A DNA stretch of 64,000 bases, taken from assembly GCA_008360955.1 (NCBI GenBank), contig LUCM01006255.1, forward strand, positions 124,001 to 188,000. The letters run 5' to 3'. Shown piece by piece: positions 23,171 through 36,300 of the stretch. Made by a program: the position numbers and the translations under genes. The notes under the pieces are model-generated. The model was not told where the DNA came from, did no database searches, and saw nothing but the letters and a program-made list of their open reading frames with translations. Position 1 is the first letter of the stretch. Each line of letters opens with the position of its first letter. This stretch comes from Fasciolopsis buskii. Lineage: Eukaryota; Platyhelminthes; Trematoda; Plagiorchiida; Fasciolidae.

Positions 23171-23693
23171 TTTTCTGAAGTTTGGCTAATCGCTTCTGCT
23201 CCATGGTGCAGGAACACTACGAGACAGCAAAAGAATTACCAAAATTGTCACGATTGTACAGTCTAGCACATTGTGAAATCATAATGCAAACCACAAAGAA
23301 CAAATATCCACAAAGCCTTAGCAAATGCGCAATAACTTTGAAATATTACTAATCCGAAACTCTGCTTGGTTTCCAAGACACAGCCCACATGTACCGAAAC
23401 AAGATTTCGCTCTTGACCGACAATTTTGTCTTGTTCTATAGTGTGACGGAAATAAGGAAATCGGCATTCATGCAAGGGAAATGCAATTGGCAATTATGCA
23501 GTAAAATAACTGGCACGGTTCTGAAAAAATTTCGTTTCCCCCTGTGTGTCATTCAGTGGCGTACAACCTAGGTGTTGCAAATTACATGTAATACCGACCC
23601 TCAGAAAACAGGCGTATTTGAACAATTTCTGATCACGTAGCGACCAGCAAAAGGAATAAATGACTTACGTTTATATTCCAATGAATCAAGCAC

Positions 23694-24374
23694 AACTTGC
23701 AACTATTTTTGATACTACATCGCATGCTTTAGAGGTATCTGGTGAACAGATAGGTTAGGAATTCAATCAATGTCCCATTTGAGCCGCTTAATATGTACAA
23801 CCCAATCATCACGTATCATAATGTCGTCAGGAAATACTAAGCGAGATTAATTCACGATAATCTGGCGCCTGTTTTGCACTGAATCCAACACCATTATACA
23901 TTGGTCATCGATGGGTCCACCATTATCCCCTACCAAATATTTGGTATTTTCCATGTTGCACCCAGCACACACCGCCCATCCACTCTAGATGAAATTGCTT
24001 TTACTCTATAGTTCAAGAAACTGTAGAATTTCGAAGTCAGTATCAACTAGCTAGGAAACCTCCTTTAATTACCACTCGAAAACACTAAGCATATTTAGAA
24101 TGATTTAAGATTCCAGGCTTGGTATGTTTTGATATGAAGCATGCGTAATCGTGGAATGAATACTCGGATAAATAAGTGTATTCGAGTTCGTTATCATTTA
24201 TAAGACCACTGGAACAACACGGGTGGAAATTTCATGCTGCAGATGGATTTCATTCTTCATATTCCATCGAGTTTACCTGGACATCCGAGGTCCCTCATGT
24301 TTAACTGTACTTATTACAGTCTACAGGTATATATAATGAAGGCTACCTGTAAATATTTTCATGGTATTTGCAGA
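23694..24374 (-). repeat. 0.7-kb dispersed repeat, copy 2 (inverted)
   Basis: This is the reverse complement of copy 1 at 16741-17450. Relative to copy 1 it lacks about 23 bp (opposite about 16912-16935) and 10 bp (opposite about 16954-16963). Each gap is flanked by short direct repeats, as expected from slippage deletions. Otherwise only scattered substitutions are seen. Copies are 6.2 kb apart in opposite orientation. Confidence 0.88.
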
Positions 24375-24736
24375 TGTTCCCTTAGCTCTAGCATGTAAGT
24401 AGTTTAATTTGTATTGCCATTACAAATTTTTTCAGTGCGTCGCAATCAGCGTCATTAGCATTTCCTGGAAATTTCACTGACTCTAGGTTAAAGTCGTAAC
24501 CAGGCGACTTGTTTATGCAAGCTTTGCTTCACATTTTACGATAGCCCAGTCGGTTGATTAAAATCGAATTTTGCCTTCAGTTATTTTGTGCTGTGTCCAA
24601 ATTATTTCGTTAACTGTTTCATTCTGCTATTCCGTGTGTTTGGATAAATCGCGAAAATACGTGATTGTCGAACCGGACGTCCTCGGGTTCATAACAACTT
24701 CCGAAATACTAATATTTTGGTAATGGAAATCAAACT

Positions 24737-24912
24737 TTATATTATGAAAATGCTTTCTGACCGTTTGTTTTGTCGATCAATTTCATAACAGACAGTGTTT
24801 GTCGGTTTTATGGATACGGACTCTCCCGTGGATCGTGAAATGTTGGCTGTCAATGAACCGCTAGCCAACTTGTAGTGATAATATGACTTGGTGGCAGTTG
24901 ACGCAGTTTTTC
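24737..24912 (-). CDS. putative terminal exon, minus strand
   Basis: The minus-strand acceptor TTGCTCACCTAG is followed by KTASTATKSYYHYKLASGSL, then a Ser/Thr-rich stretch and an end rich in Arg and Ser before TAA. Composition suggests a soluble or extracellular tail. Unrecognised. Confidence 0.36.
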
Positions 24913-25724
24913 CTAGGTGAGCAATTTTTGTATAAACCATCAAAAGTTGATCTGTTTCATTTTCCGTTGTGCAGTAATTCTCCTATCCACATGGATTAAA
25001 CTTGTGAGTCATTTGGTAGTTTTGCTGAGTGCGTTTGGCATGGCATCCGGACCAGTTTGGGCCAAATATTCAATAATTATTCAACTAACACCAACTCCTT
25101 TGAATCCCAGAATCCTCTGATTAAGCGTGCCTTCCTCGAATTTGACGAATGTCAGTATCCATCAGCATGGTTTTTGGTGTCAATATGGTGTTCTCAAAGC
25201 AGCTTCTACCATTTCATTCCAACTAACTGACTGAAATAATCACCAGATGTTTCGTAACCATTGAATTCTTTCTATAGACTAATTCTTCGCTATGACTAGA
25301 CAAACGATGAGAGTTCTACGACCGCGATAAGTGTGTGTAGTATTAACGAATGATCGTATGAGTAAATTTGAAGATTATTTTTGATGTTCTATTTCCCGTT
25401 AAATGAACATCGCGTCCTTCTATCAAGAGCAACTTCAGGTCATCCCCGATAGAAAAATGCATTGAACAGCTCAATATTACTTTGGGTAAATTACTGTAGG
25501 ATTTTTCTTATTAGGCTTTATCATATTTTGCAAAGAACAACATGCCACTACGAGCAAACATCCTTTAATGAAATTCTGAGTACTCGGCATCTTGGTCGGA
25601 TCACAAACGTTCTACCAATAAGTAAAGGGAGGTAGCTATCAGCAAATATGTAACAGACAAGGTTCAGAGTGCTTTTAAAACTCGATAAGCCATGTAACGA
25701 ATTTATGAATGCAATTGTTCAACA

Positions 25725-25800
25725 TCCAGTAACAGTGTCGTAGTAGAATGTGTAACTGGCTGACGTTTCTGCCAACTTGGGTAGCCTTTCTGAAGGCAGA
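25725..25800 (-). repeat. Penelope-type hairpin/GAAACGT motif, diverged
   Basis: On the minus strand it reads CTTCAGAAAGGCTACCC, a loop, then GGCAGAAACGTCAG and TTACACATTCTACTACGACA. It matches the order and many bases of 51906-51970. Both resemble the hammerhead-bearing terminal repeats of Penelope-like retroelements. Confidence 0.42.
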
Positions 25801-25993
25801 TTTGATAATGAAAAACCCCAACTAGACATTCTAAGCACATCTCCGTGTCACTCACTTTTGAGCAAATTCAGAAGCACTTTTTGTTTATAAAGTATTGTAG
25901 TTACATCGGTTTAGATTGTTTCTTGCATCTGAAGAAAGCAAACTGACAGGATAGCAGCATAATCATAATAAATTTGTTTTTAACCTTTTTCAG

Positions 25994-26113
25994 TCTAAAA
26001 AACAGATCATCTCGCGAGAACTTGGAGAAGACCAACGAAGGTCCAAGGACGTTCATAATATTTCACAGGTTTATCTTGGTTCTGATTCAGCTTTTGTTGG
26101 GTCCATTGTGTAA
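25994..26113 (+). CDS. putative exon after a strong acceptor
   Basis: Acceptor TTTTTAACCTTTTTCAG; frame SKKQIISRELGEDQRRSKDV, then HNISQ. It can end at a TCACAG|GTTTAT donor (after 26068, phase 0) or run on to TAA at 26111. It is strongly charged and protein-like. Overlapping 25974-26198 is a poorer frame. Confidence 0.42.
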   Translation, partial: SKKQIISRELGEDQRRSKDVHNISQVYLGSDSAFVGSIV

Positions 26114-26155
26114 CCACAAAAAGACATTTTACGAACACGAGCAGGTTACTATTGT

Positions 26156-26419
26156 TCACTTTCTAGAATACAAAACTGCAACAAGCTCGAAGCACTGATA
26201 TAATGGAGATGCGCCCTTTCCCATAAACAGCGACGATGGAGAAGTTACTGGTGTGTTGGGCAAAACCTCAATGTTTCCCTCGCATTTACAAAACCTGCAT
26301 ACAAAAATCTCGGCGGGCTTATTATTTTGATTCCCGCTTCTCGCCTTTTTAGTTACCAGTTTCCGCCTTGGCAATCCATTAACCGAGGCCGTCACGTCCA
26401 TCCTGGAGATCATTTGCAA
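26156..26419 (-). CDS. putative exon, minus strand, basic with CxxC pair
   Basis: The open frame contains GLPRRKLVTKKARSGNQNNK and FVCRFCKCEGN, a cluster of three cysteines that could bind metal. It closes at a GTGAAC donor or TGA. The local GC content is higher than the surroundings. It is paired with the next minus frame at 26575. Confidence 0.36.
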   Translation of the reverse strand: MQMISRMDVTASVNGLPRRKLVTKKARSGNQNNKPAEIFVCRFCKCEGNIEVLPNTPVTSPSSLFMGKGASPLYQCFELVAVLYSRK

Positions 26420-26574
26420 GTTCTCCGAGTGTTATATAGAAAACTGCTTGTTGTGCACTGTCCTGGATTTACCTCTACCATTCGGTAATGCCCAAAAATT
26501 GGAGCAAGTGCCCCCGTCTCACACTAAAGTTGATTTCTGTTTGGGTTCTTGTACCTTTTATTCGTGTCAGCCTG

Positions 26575-26793
26575 TTAGACGTGGTTGAACTGGTATCCAC
26601 GCGGCCTCAACCCGAGCAGCCGCATTTCGCACCAAATCCGACCGCGCCAGCTTGCTAGTTCTGTACAAAATTGCCTCCTGCGAGGTATAATAAATGACCA
26701 AATGTTGGGAGAAACGGAATAGCAGCCGCACGTAGCAATAAATTCTCCATCCACTTCCCGGGTAAGATCCAAATGAAAAAAATCGTGTACCAA
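26575..26793 (-). CDS. putative exon, minus strand, Arg-rich
   Basis: ATG-started frame reading FFHLDLTREVDGEFIATCGC and RRRQFCTELASWRGRIWCEM. Same strand as 26156-26419 and upstream of it. The raised GC content could mean a real exon or a piece of an unrecognised mobile element. Confidence 0.35.
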   Translation of the reverse strand: MVHDFFHLDLTREVDGEFIATCGCYSVSPNIWSFIIPRRRQFCTELASWRGRIWCEMRLLGLRPRGYQFNHV

Positions 26794-26819
26794 TACTTCT
26801 TTCTACTATGTATCTGAGT

Positions 26820-29800
26820 ATTTATTTTTGTTCATTTTTACTATTCCCGAAGCAACACTACTTGCAATAACTCCCACTCTTTGGGTTTTTGCAGCCCTCT
26901 TCGTATTGACACATCTAGTGCAATTTTTATTTAATTGTCGATAAAAAGTGGTATTGGTTATTTGTAGGTTTCGAATTTGATAAAATAAATGTAAGCATGG
27001 TCTCGGCGTGGCAAGTGAATGTACAACCTGGTTAGGATATGGCTGCTTGTCAGGATTTTTGGGCTAAAATTTTTAATCTCATATTCTTGAATTTAAATGA
27101 GCCGTTGTTTGATAAATCCGTCCCAACATTTGTGAAATTGGGCAAAAACATTAACAAATAATTACCTCAACAATGCCAAAGTCTGTTTCATAATAATTTT
27201 CGTTTAAAATCCACGAGATTCCAGACGAGCGAGATCAAAACACGAAATTCCGTCTAATTGTCCATTCGCATGAACGACGAATGCGAACCACAAAGTCCTC
27301 ATCGGTTGGCATTGGAATTCACGTGCCAATTTGTGAACATCCAAACCCTAACAAGAGGGCATGCCTTTCAGCAAGTTGTTAGATTTTTAATAAAATGAAA
27401 ATATAAATTAGCTTCGGCCTAACGGACATACTTGTCCTTCGTGGCGAGATAATAATTTTAAAAGTAATATTTTTACTTATAGAACTAAGGTACGTTGAAT
27501 GTATAATGCACCTAAATGAAGAATTCAACATTTCCATAATCGTATCCAACGTTAAGGGGACCAAATACGTACTTTACAAAGTTCAGAATGCATTACAAAG
27601 CTCCCCCAGAAGAAAGGCTATACACAAAGAAGCCTAAAGGATGGCGAATCACGCTAACTCAACGAAGTTATTTTCTAAAACCATAATTTTTACACTGAAA
27701 AACGTGGCTTCTTAGGCTTTGTATAGGCTTAACATTTTAGGCAAATCATTGAAAAACTTGCAAATGAAAGTGGGAAATTGCGCAGAATCTCTTGTTATTA
27801 TAAAAGCATTTCAGTTCAGCTGTTACAAGCATTAACCATGACAATCCTGCTCTGCTTTTGGTTGTCACTTCAAAGAATCGACTACTCAGGTGAGAATTGA
27901 ACCACAAATCGATTTAAGTATAATGAGTTGAAAGAGCATTTAGAAAATAATTCAGATGCAGTAAAACTGACAGGTAGGATACTCAGCCGCATTTCTTTTG
28001 ACCATTGGTGAGGTTAATCCGTTGGCCAAGGCTAGAACGGTTGTTAGGCATCAACAAAACATCGGTCACATCACAACGAACATTTATTTTACTCACATCC
28101 CTAGATTGAGTTCAAAATTAACTCGATTCTGAAGGCATCTATCCTGAATAAACCAAACGTTCACTGTTTAGTTTCCGTTTGCAACTTCCATTTTTGCATG
28201 TGTTATAAACCAGTGGATTTCCTGGCTCATGTAATTTGTGAATGGCATATGAAATGATTGTAAACCCTCAGATTTTGATAAATGCCAAAAGTTACCATCT
28301 TGGCTAGTTTGCTAGTGAATGTTGATTGACGATTTTCACTAGTCTTGACCTATGTGTTAGAGTAATGAGTAGAAAAGAAACAGACCGTCTTTTTGGCTAC
28401 GGGTTGAGGATCAATTCTCAATCAATTTAACTCAAAACGGACTTTTAGCAAAAGCTCCACGTTGCTCCGTATACATTGAACCGTGAACGACAGCCTTACC
28501 TGATCTCTTTAATGGATAGTCAGAAAAAAAGTAATTCCCCCAACAATTGTTTGTGCTGTGAAAACAATTTTTCTGAATTCCACAAATCGTCGCTGTCTGA
28601 CTCCTAAAAAGTGCAGCACGATTAAGATGACCAATAATTGGTTAGTTGTTGTGCAGTCGTGCAGATGGTTGAATTCACGTCGTATGGGCACAGTGGATAC
28701 CGATCTTGTGACATACGCCTCAGGAGAAGAGATGGTATTAGATAAAAATTTCGAGTACATGTTAACAAGGAAAAAAATGTAATAGGTTAATGTGAAACTT
28801 GGAATATCTCTAGGTCGTATTAGAATTTGGACTATCGCATATGGAATCAGGAAATCACAAAGACTAATACCAGCAAATAGTACAGACGAAATAATAAACG
28901 TGATTCGATGTCAAACAATCAGGTGGAAAAACTGCATTCAAATTTTCAGGAAACGAGAATAACATGAGGCTCCTGACATGTAAACATAGTCAATGTCATC
29001 AAGTATTTGAACTCTTGCGAAATGATCATCCCGGAGTGTTTGGTGTATCTTGTTATTGGAATTTTCTGGTTACTGATAGTAGACGTGAAGGTCAATCACA
29101 CTCGGCTGAAAATATCCGGACGCCACTGGAGAGGAAAAATACAATGTTTTCAAGTCTGAATGATTCATAAAAGAGAATGGACATACGGCTACATTGGGCA
29201 GCGGAAGTTGAAGACTTGGCGAGTTCACAAAAGCTGAAATTGAGTTCCACAATCGGAACTGCTGACGGTGAAATCTGCAAATGTGATTACATGTGATGAG
29301 GAGTCAATCGTGGAAATAAAGAGAAAAATGAATGGACGTGAATAGTTGCCCGTAAAAAATCACGCCTACATGACAAGAAATTCCTAGTTGGATCCTGTTC
29401 GTCTTCTCGATAAGTGATAGTAGCGAGTTAGATATTTTTTCGGATGATTGTACCATTTGATCGTATCTCGATTCCACTAATGTACACAGTTAAAAAATTC
29501 TGCTCTCAGCGTCAGAGACTGAGGAAAACCACGTTTGTTATGGCTACGGTATGACGTAAATTCAAGGCTATCAAACATCCCAACAAACAAAAATTCTTTC
29601 CAGAAAATTTTCCATAGGCCCATCGATGAAATGCACTCCCGATTTCTTTGTGTGTTGCTGTAAGGAATCAAAATCGTGTTGTTGTCAATGAGAAAAACTA
29701 ACCATGAAAAAATAGTCTGCACAAAAATCCAGCGAATGTATTTTATGTTACGACAGGAAACATCTCTCCAACCCGCGAATTTGAAATCGGATCCCTTACA

Positions 29801-32800
29801 TAAAAACCGCTTCAGATAAGATCATTGCAGACAATCTGCGGTCTCAAACGTAAATGTAATTTGTTATAACCGGCATTTGAAATTGATCTGAGTATGTGGA
29901 AATGTTGGTATAAGTCACTAGCTCACGTAAGAATTATGGAAGAATTGCATGGGAATTTCCATAAAGTTATTTAAACTGAGAAGGTGAACACCAGGGCATG
30001 TCACTATAATTTGAATCATCAGTTCATAGGTTTATTTGCTATTTGGCCAAACCACCTATAAATGGCTATCTTTGTCAGTGTGAGTGATACAAAAGTGTAT
30101 AATACAATGACTTATAATGCGTATCAATGTTCTGCAGTTGTTCTATGAGGAGAACATTGAATTTAAGAGTCGTATGTAGGAATCGAGCGGGATTTTATCA
30201 AACCTGGTGATCATATTGCTTGTAATGTTCACATTCATAAGATCTGGTTGCCCTAATGTTTGTTGGTAAAACGTGCTGTTAATCACGGTGTACAATTGGA
30301 TCTTCAGAGCACTCAGATGATAGGGAACTATATTGAAAATAAAGATCAAAGAAAGGCCTCGTTATTCCATGGGTATAGATGAGGAACAAGTTTACGGGAG
30401 CTCGATGCAAGTAGGCCAAGTTGTCTTTGTGTGACGTTCGTACGGACAAAGCGTTATCATGCTATTGTATCACACTGGTATATTTTACACTGGATAGCAA
30501 ACGTTTTGCACCCCAATTCTGGGCATTCACGGCTGGAACGCCATTACTGGATCTCCGTGATATTTGATTATTTCTGATTTCCCTTTAAAAACTAACTTAC
30601 TAATTATCCAGCTAGAATATTGATGTCCGTAGGGTATGAATGATCATGGGTCATAAATTCGATATACATTACTGACTTAAGAGTCGAAGTGGGTACGTAC
30701 TGGAAATACAATACAAGAATGCTACCTTTTCCCAAGAGTTCTTTAAAAACAATTTCGTCCAAATCCGATAATTCCAGAATATCACCTTATTTTTTGCATG
30801 AATCGTTTATGGTGAATAGTATTTCCTGACGCAGAAAATGTGATGTGACGTCTGCGCTGTTTCGGCCGCAAATTCTCAATCGTTTCTACTTCGCGGCCGC
30901 TATCTCCCCCTCGCACAAACTTCAGTGACAAAGACAAAATCGAGCGAGTACTTAGTTCGATTATTAATCAAAATCAATTAACTTATATCAGTATTCGATG
31001 AGCAAGATTCATTGCTTGATTATTCTGCCGGCTAATTCGGTCCCTCGGCCTCCAGTGACTTTTGCATACAGCGTTTTTGTTTCGCTTATCGATTGGCATA
31101 AGCTGTGCGGATTTGCCGCAGCTGTGTTGATCTCTGATCCGGATAGATGTTATTAACAGTCATTATCCACTATCCTAACAAATACCATGGATATGATGTC
31201 TACGTAGAACTTAGACGATTGTGACTCGAGACCAAAAGAATGTGAACTATGATTTCTGGCTGAAGCACAAAGAGGAACAGCACACACTTGTTTGAATAAG
31301 TCAGTTCTAATAACTGTTCATTACGCCATTCTAAACGTTCAACCTAGGTTATGTATTTTCTCTCTCATTCCGGAACAAATCACTTACTTCCACAGGAATG
31401 AAATGAGAAAGCTACAAAGACGGATCACATGTAACCGCATTACAGACAGGGAAAATTTCGTCTTTGAAAGGACTGCGATACCACATTGATGCTAAGAAAG
31501 CAGGCAGTATGCACAAACGACAGAATCTCCCGGAAGTACCTCTTTATCCTACTCTACGAATCACCTTATCTCGAGCAGACTGACTTTCTTTTAATTTGAC
31601 ATAAGTTGGGTAAGAACTCATCTGGAGCCAGGTTATGTTCAATCTAATGACTTTCTGCCACTTGAAACTTGATTCTGTCCAAAATGTTTCCCATACAAAC
31701 GTATTAATTTAATGCACTACCTAATCAATGAATACTGAAGTGGAAATTACTGGAGAATGAGGCAAAAACGATTTCACACTAGAGCTTCGAAACACTGCAT
31801 AAAATTGGCAAAAAGTTACTGAACTATAGTGGCGGATGGATCAATCACCATTATTTATTGACGCTGGGTTTCTCGCAGTATATGCCTCGAATTATTGCGA
31901 ATCAATCTCACTATGTTCTACCTGAGGGTGTCGTTATGCGTTATTGTCGGGACAAGCATACGGTGACTAAAGTAGGATACGAAATAAATTTCCACTCCAT
32001 TTGCCAGAGCTAAGGGTCTACTATCAAAAAGATTTGCCATTTCTCGCTGATTAAAAGGAATGTAAATTCAAGTATCTGTTTTCTGATGTGTACATATCGC
32101 ATTTTGCCTGAGATTTGCGCTACCCGTAAATATCATTAGACCTTTAGTCGCGTAAATGAATCCCTTTCCAACTAAAATTTTGCTCATTATAACCTTTTCC
32201 CCCTAACATGTGTTTGGCCTCTGGGCGATGGAACATGAAGACTGCTTCAATGGCATTTCTGGTCCTCGATTTCATGTCATATTTTCCATTGATTTCATGA
32301 TAGAGCTGGAATCATACTGCTGGTAAATAAATAAAGGGGAGTAATGTGAACAGTATAATCCCTAACTTGACCAACAGGGAAATATTCAGGACACCGGAAT
32401 GACCACTTTATCGATCGATTTATTAATTTCACAACCGCAAACATAATCATCTGGTTGACCGTTAGTCTAAATAGGAAGTGGATAGATGTAAACGGTTTAC
32501 GAAAATACCATGAAAGCTTGCGATCTCCTATGAGCATAAGGGACTACACTTAGACAGCGAAGTTTATGACACTCCTAGTGTCTTCTTGATCAATCAATAC
32601 AGTGAAAATCTTTCAATTTCATCAATGTTCCCCAGCTCGATCCACTGACAATGACTGTATCTTAGTCAAGCGACCACTGTACTACGTTATGAGCTCCTCG
32701 GATTGACCAGTGGATTTACTTTCGTCAGTGGTAAAGCAGTTTATACCTTCTACTTCATTTTACAGCCATGTTCGAAGCAACAGTTGCAAGTAATCTACGG

Positions 32801-33090
32801 GTTTCGATTCACCACTGACCATCTCGTCGGTTATGCTGTTTTATTTAACCACATTTCGACACCAACTTTACAAGAATTTTAAACATCCTGACTTCAGCAC
32901 AATACCCCCTCTGTTAGGGTTCCATTAGGTCTGAAATCGATCTTCTACTCGTCAGTGTTTCATTGATTACTACAATATTTTTAAACAGAGGGAATCCGAT
33001 TTATTCATGTGCACATGAAAATAGGCTCGTGATAACTAGTCAGTTGGACGTTCAGTCGCAGAAGCAGAAAGCAGGAATGTTTGTATTGTA
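26820..33090. other. mostly unassigned, a few weak open frames
   Basis: Weak candidates are 28558-28782 (+, 74 codons), 28964-29170 (+, follows ATTTTCAG near 28950) and a 48-nt exon-like stretch 30031-30078 with a GTGAGT donor. No repeats or RNA genes are recognised. It is probably intron or intergenic. Confidence 0.35.
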
Positions 33091-33091
33091 C

Positions 33092-33370
33092 TTATCTAGT
33101 GCAAGGCATACTTAGTTCCCCAAGTTTCAAGCTTTCTATTTGACTCCGGGTACTAATGCTTCCCAAACAGTCAGCTTTGAAACGTGTTACTTGATCATTT
33201 TGGTCAAATATTACTGTTGCTTCCCCCATGGATTCCTCATAAGAAAAACAAATATGGAATCCCGAAAAGCCTTTAAAATTTAACCAGGCAAGACCCACTG
33301 AATTCTCACATCTCCATCCACAAATTTCAAGCCAATGCATTCTTTCCGGAAATGTGAAAGGCTGAATCAT
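33092..33370 (-). CDS. putative exon, minus strand
   Basis: ATG-started frame of 92 codons with EICGWRCENSVGLAWLNFKG, then EESMGEATVIFDQNDQVTRF. Balanced acidic composition with several Gly and Trp. No family is recognised. Confidence 0.38.
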   Translation of the reverse strand: MIQPFTFPERMHWLEICGWRCENSVGLAWLNFKGFSGFHICFSYEESMGEATVIFDQNDQVTRFKADCLGSISTRSQIESLKLGELSMPCTR

Positions 33371-33399
33371 TAATGAAGTTCTCCCATCGAGACCTAATC

Positions 33400-36300
33400 G
33401 TTAGTTGGCCAAAATGTTGCAGCATTAGATGATTCTGTTCAGGGAATGGATTTACTTAAATGGTGTTCTATGATGACACCTATAACGAAGTGCTACAGTG
33501 AAGAATTGGTCAAATGATTTCTACGAGACACTAAACTCCAGCGTTTTGAAGAAACCCGGAGGCACTTCAGATATGGGAGTATGTTAGCCCCAGATAATCT
33601 CCAAAGGCAAGCAAAATCACAGGTCGATTACTGTATTCAAACTTGATTCAGGTTGACACTGTAAAGAATACATCCCCCGGGTTTTAAAATCATGTTCCTC
33701 CAACCTTATGTTTATGACTATTCTTTCCAAAAACCGTTCGACATCCTAAACAGTTCAGGATATTCGACACTCAGCCACCAGCCTCCTAATAAAGCCCAGC
33801 ATTGTAACTATATGCATTACACCTCTTTCCATTTGTCTTACATCAGCCTGTTAAGTATAGGAAAGACATTTGTCAGGCTGTCACTTTACCACCGATAAGT
33901 GTCTAACTGGTCAGCACGACTTTTCTGTACAAGTATACATTATTTTTAGGACATTGGGATTTTTGGTCTCGGCTATTGGATCGCAAACGTTTCATTGCAA
34001 AACATGATGGCACTGACAATGCCGCAAACTTGTATTTTTTGCCTCTTTTCCTGAGATGAATTGGAGTCCTTTGCAAGAATATTCTTTGTTCTAGTTGATC
34101 CCTCTTTAAACCGCATATTTTTCCCCAATCTCCTCTTTATCTTTTGTGCTCCTTAAATTTTCAGTCCAAATTAACCCTACAGGACTGATTGTTTTGATGA
34201 AGCAACAAAAATGATTTTCTTATAGTTTTCTGACCTACTATTTTAATTTCTGTGGTTTAGGACGTTCCTTCTAAGAACGAGTTTGAATTTTTCTTTAAAG
34301 TTTTTGACCCGGAAAGAAAGCATTTTATATGACTGCAGTTTTGCAAATTGTAACTTAGTGGATATAATGCCTCTATTTTCGTTTTCATTTTGGGAAGTAT
34401 GCTTCTTCCAGAGGGAGAATAACAATGTCAGTCACTTATTGTTTTTAGAAGTGCACTGGTTTGATGATTTCTTATCCATATTCCTTCGACTACACTCCTT
34501 TTTAACTCAGTCCATTTTGTTGCATGTTTTCGTCAACTCTGACCTGTGCCTGATACTCTCAAACATGACTTCAGACTTATTCAACCGTCTGACTCCATCA
34601 ACTAAGCATATTTTTTGCACCATCGCTGATGGCTCCACAGGATCTGAAACTACTTTCTTACCCCTTCCTACGTTTCTTGTACGGTAGGACGCTCCCTTTG
34701 GTTTTTATTCAGTTGAATATTTCAGTAATTTGCCTGTTTTAGGTCAGCTGCTGTATGATTGTCCGATCAGTGAAATTTGATCCTGCATCCATGGGTTCAT
34801 TGCCAAATTATCTCATTATCTTTGTATGTGCCTTGAATAAGCTAGTCGGCTCAACTGGAATTGGGACAAGGTAAATTCAGTGAAATTCTCTTTTTTCCAA
34901 TTTCGTGATGGATTTATCTACCATGAACAACCGACACATTAAGTTGTTTGTTTGCTGATTAAAACTTATCGTATGCTACCCAGTAGACTTTTGTTTGCCC
35001 ACACAAACATGCTGAGCAAAGCCATGGAACGAAAAAACGTGCATGAATTGCTTTACCCATTCAGTCATTTGAACAAGAATATCAGAGTTTATAAATACAA
35101 TGTTTGTCGATCTGATAAAAAAACTGTTTCCAGATTTAGCAATTGCCTAAGTAACAGTGCAGCTGAAAACTAAAATTCGACCCTGACGTTCAAGAACTCA
35201 TTCATCAGCTCCATATAAATTTTCACCAACTCTCAATCAGCCATCCATTTGTTGTGCATAATGAGCACACTCGTGGCACAGGTTACGTGACCTCCAGAAA
35301 GCGTATTTCGACACTCAGCTGACTTCAATAATGATCCAGTCCTCATTTTTTACTGAATGTATTCATAATGATTTTCTTTTCCACTAGCTTGGAATAAAAT
35401 TTGATCGGCCATCCTTCTTAGACCAGAAGTGCAGAGTAGGTAGAATCTACAACTTTCCCTTTGGGATAAACAGGATGAAAATAAGCAAAAGATTTCTCCA
35501 AGTTTTCCCTTCATAATTCCTGATATTCGTCTTTGCTGTTTGCTAGGATTCCTCCGTGATTTTACAGGAAGGAATTTCTTGTTCTTTGTCAGAAATCTGA
35601 AAGTAAGACCCCTTAGACAAGAGTCAACAATAATAGCCATTACTGCGCAAAAATAATTCGATTTTTTGGTAGATTTTTGCACTACTCGCTTCTCAACACT
35701 TGTGGGTCTCGTCGCAAATGATTTGGCAAATTCATTTCCCGTCGAATGATATAAGACTTAAAACGTATATATCATCCGCGATTACCGTTAAAAGCGGTTA
35801 CAATTCGGACAAGGCCAGGGAATTATGAACTCTGAAATCAACCTGGGTGGAATTCATCTCCCGGCATTCAGATCAGCGCAAACGTAAAACCAGTCAAGGT
35901 CCAAATATGGACTGATAGAAGTTCTGATCTACTTATCATGTCCAAAATTAGGCAACCATATTATCGAACAATATTCCAGATTTTACAGCAAACACGAATT
36001 CTACTGATAAATTTGCAGTCAAATTCTGGGCCTCATTGGGTTTTATGTTTGGCACTTGTACTGGAACGGCACGGGATGCGATAAACGGCCGCCTGCTCTG
36101 TGCTCAGTTTTTTAACTGTTAAATTTTCCAGTGCTTGAATTCACCCTTCCCGAAGAAAAGAAGTAACCCAGTTTTCCTATTCATATATCCAGGGACGGCA
36201 AGCTTATCTTGTGCTACACCGAGATACTTTTCGGTCTATTTTCAGCAAAAACTTTTCGACATTAGAACTTTATGCATTCATTTTGGAGGGTTGATCTGGT

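Noticed and set aside
16741..24374. The inverted 0.7-kb repeats as LTRs of one element
   Set aside because: LTRs are in direct orientation; these copies are inverted and the sequence between them shows no gag-pol-like frame.
34283..34687. 134-codon plus-strand open frame
   Set aside because: Leu/Phe/Ser-heavy, T-rich sequence without splice sites or an ATG start; best explained by base composition.
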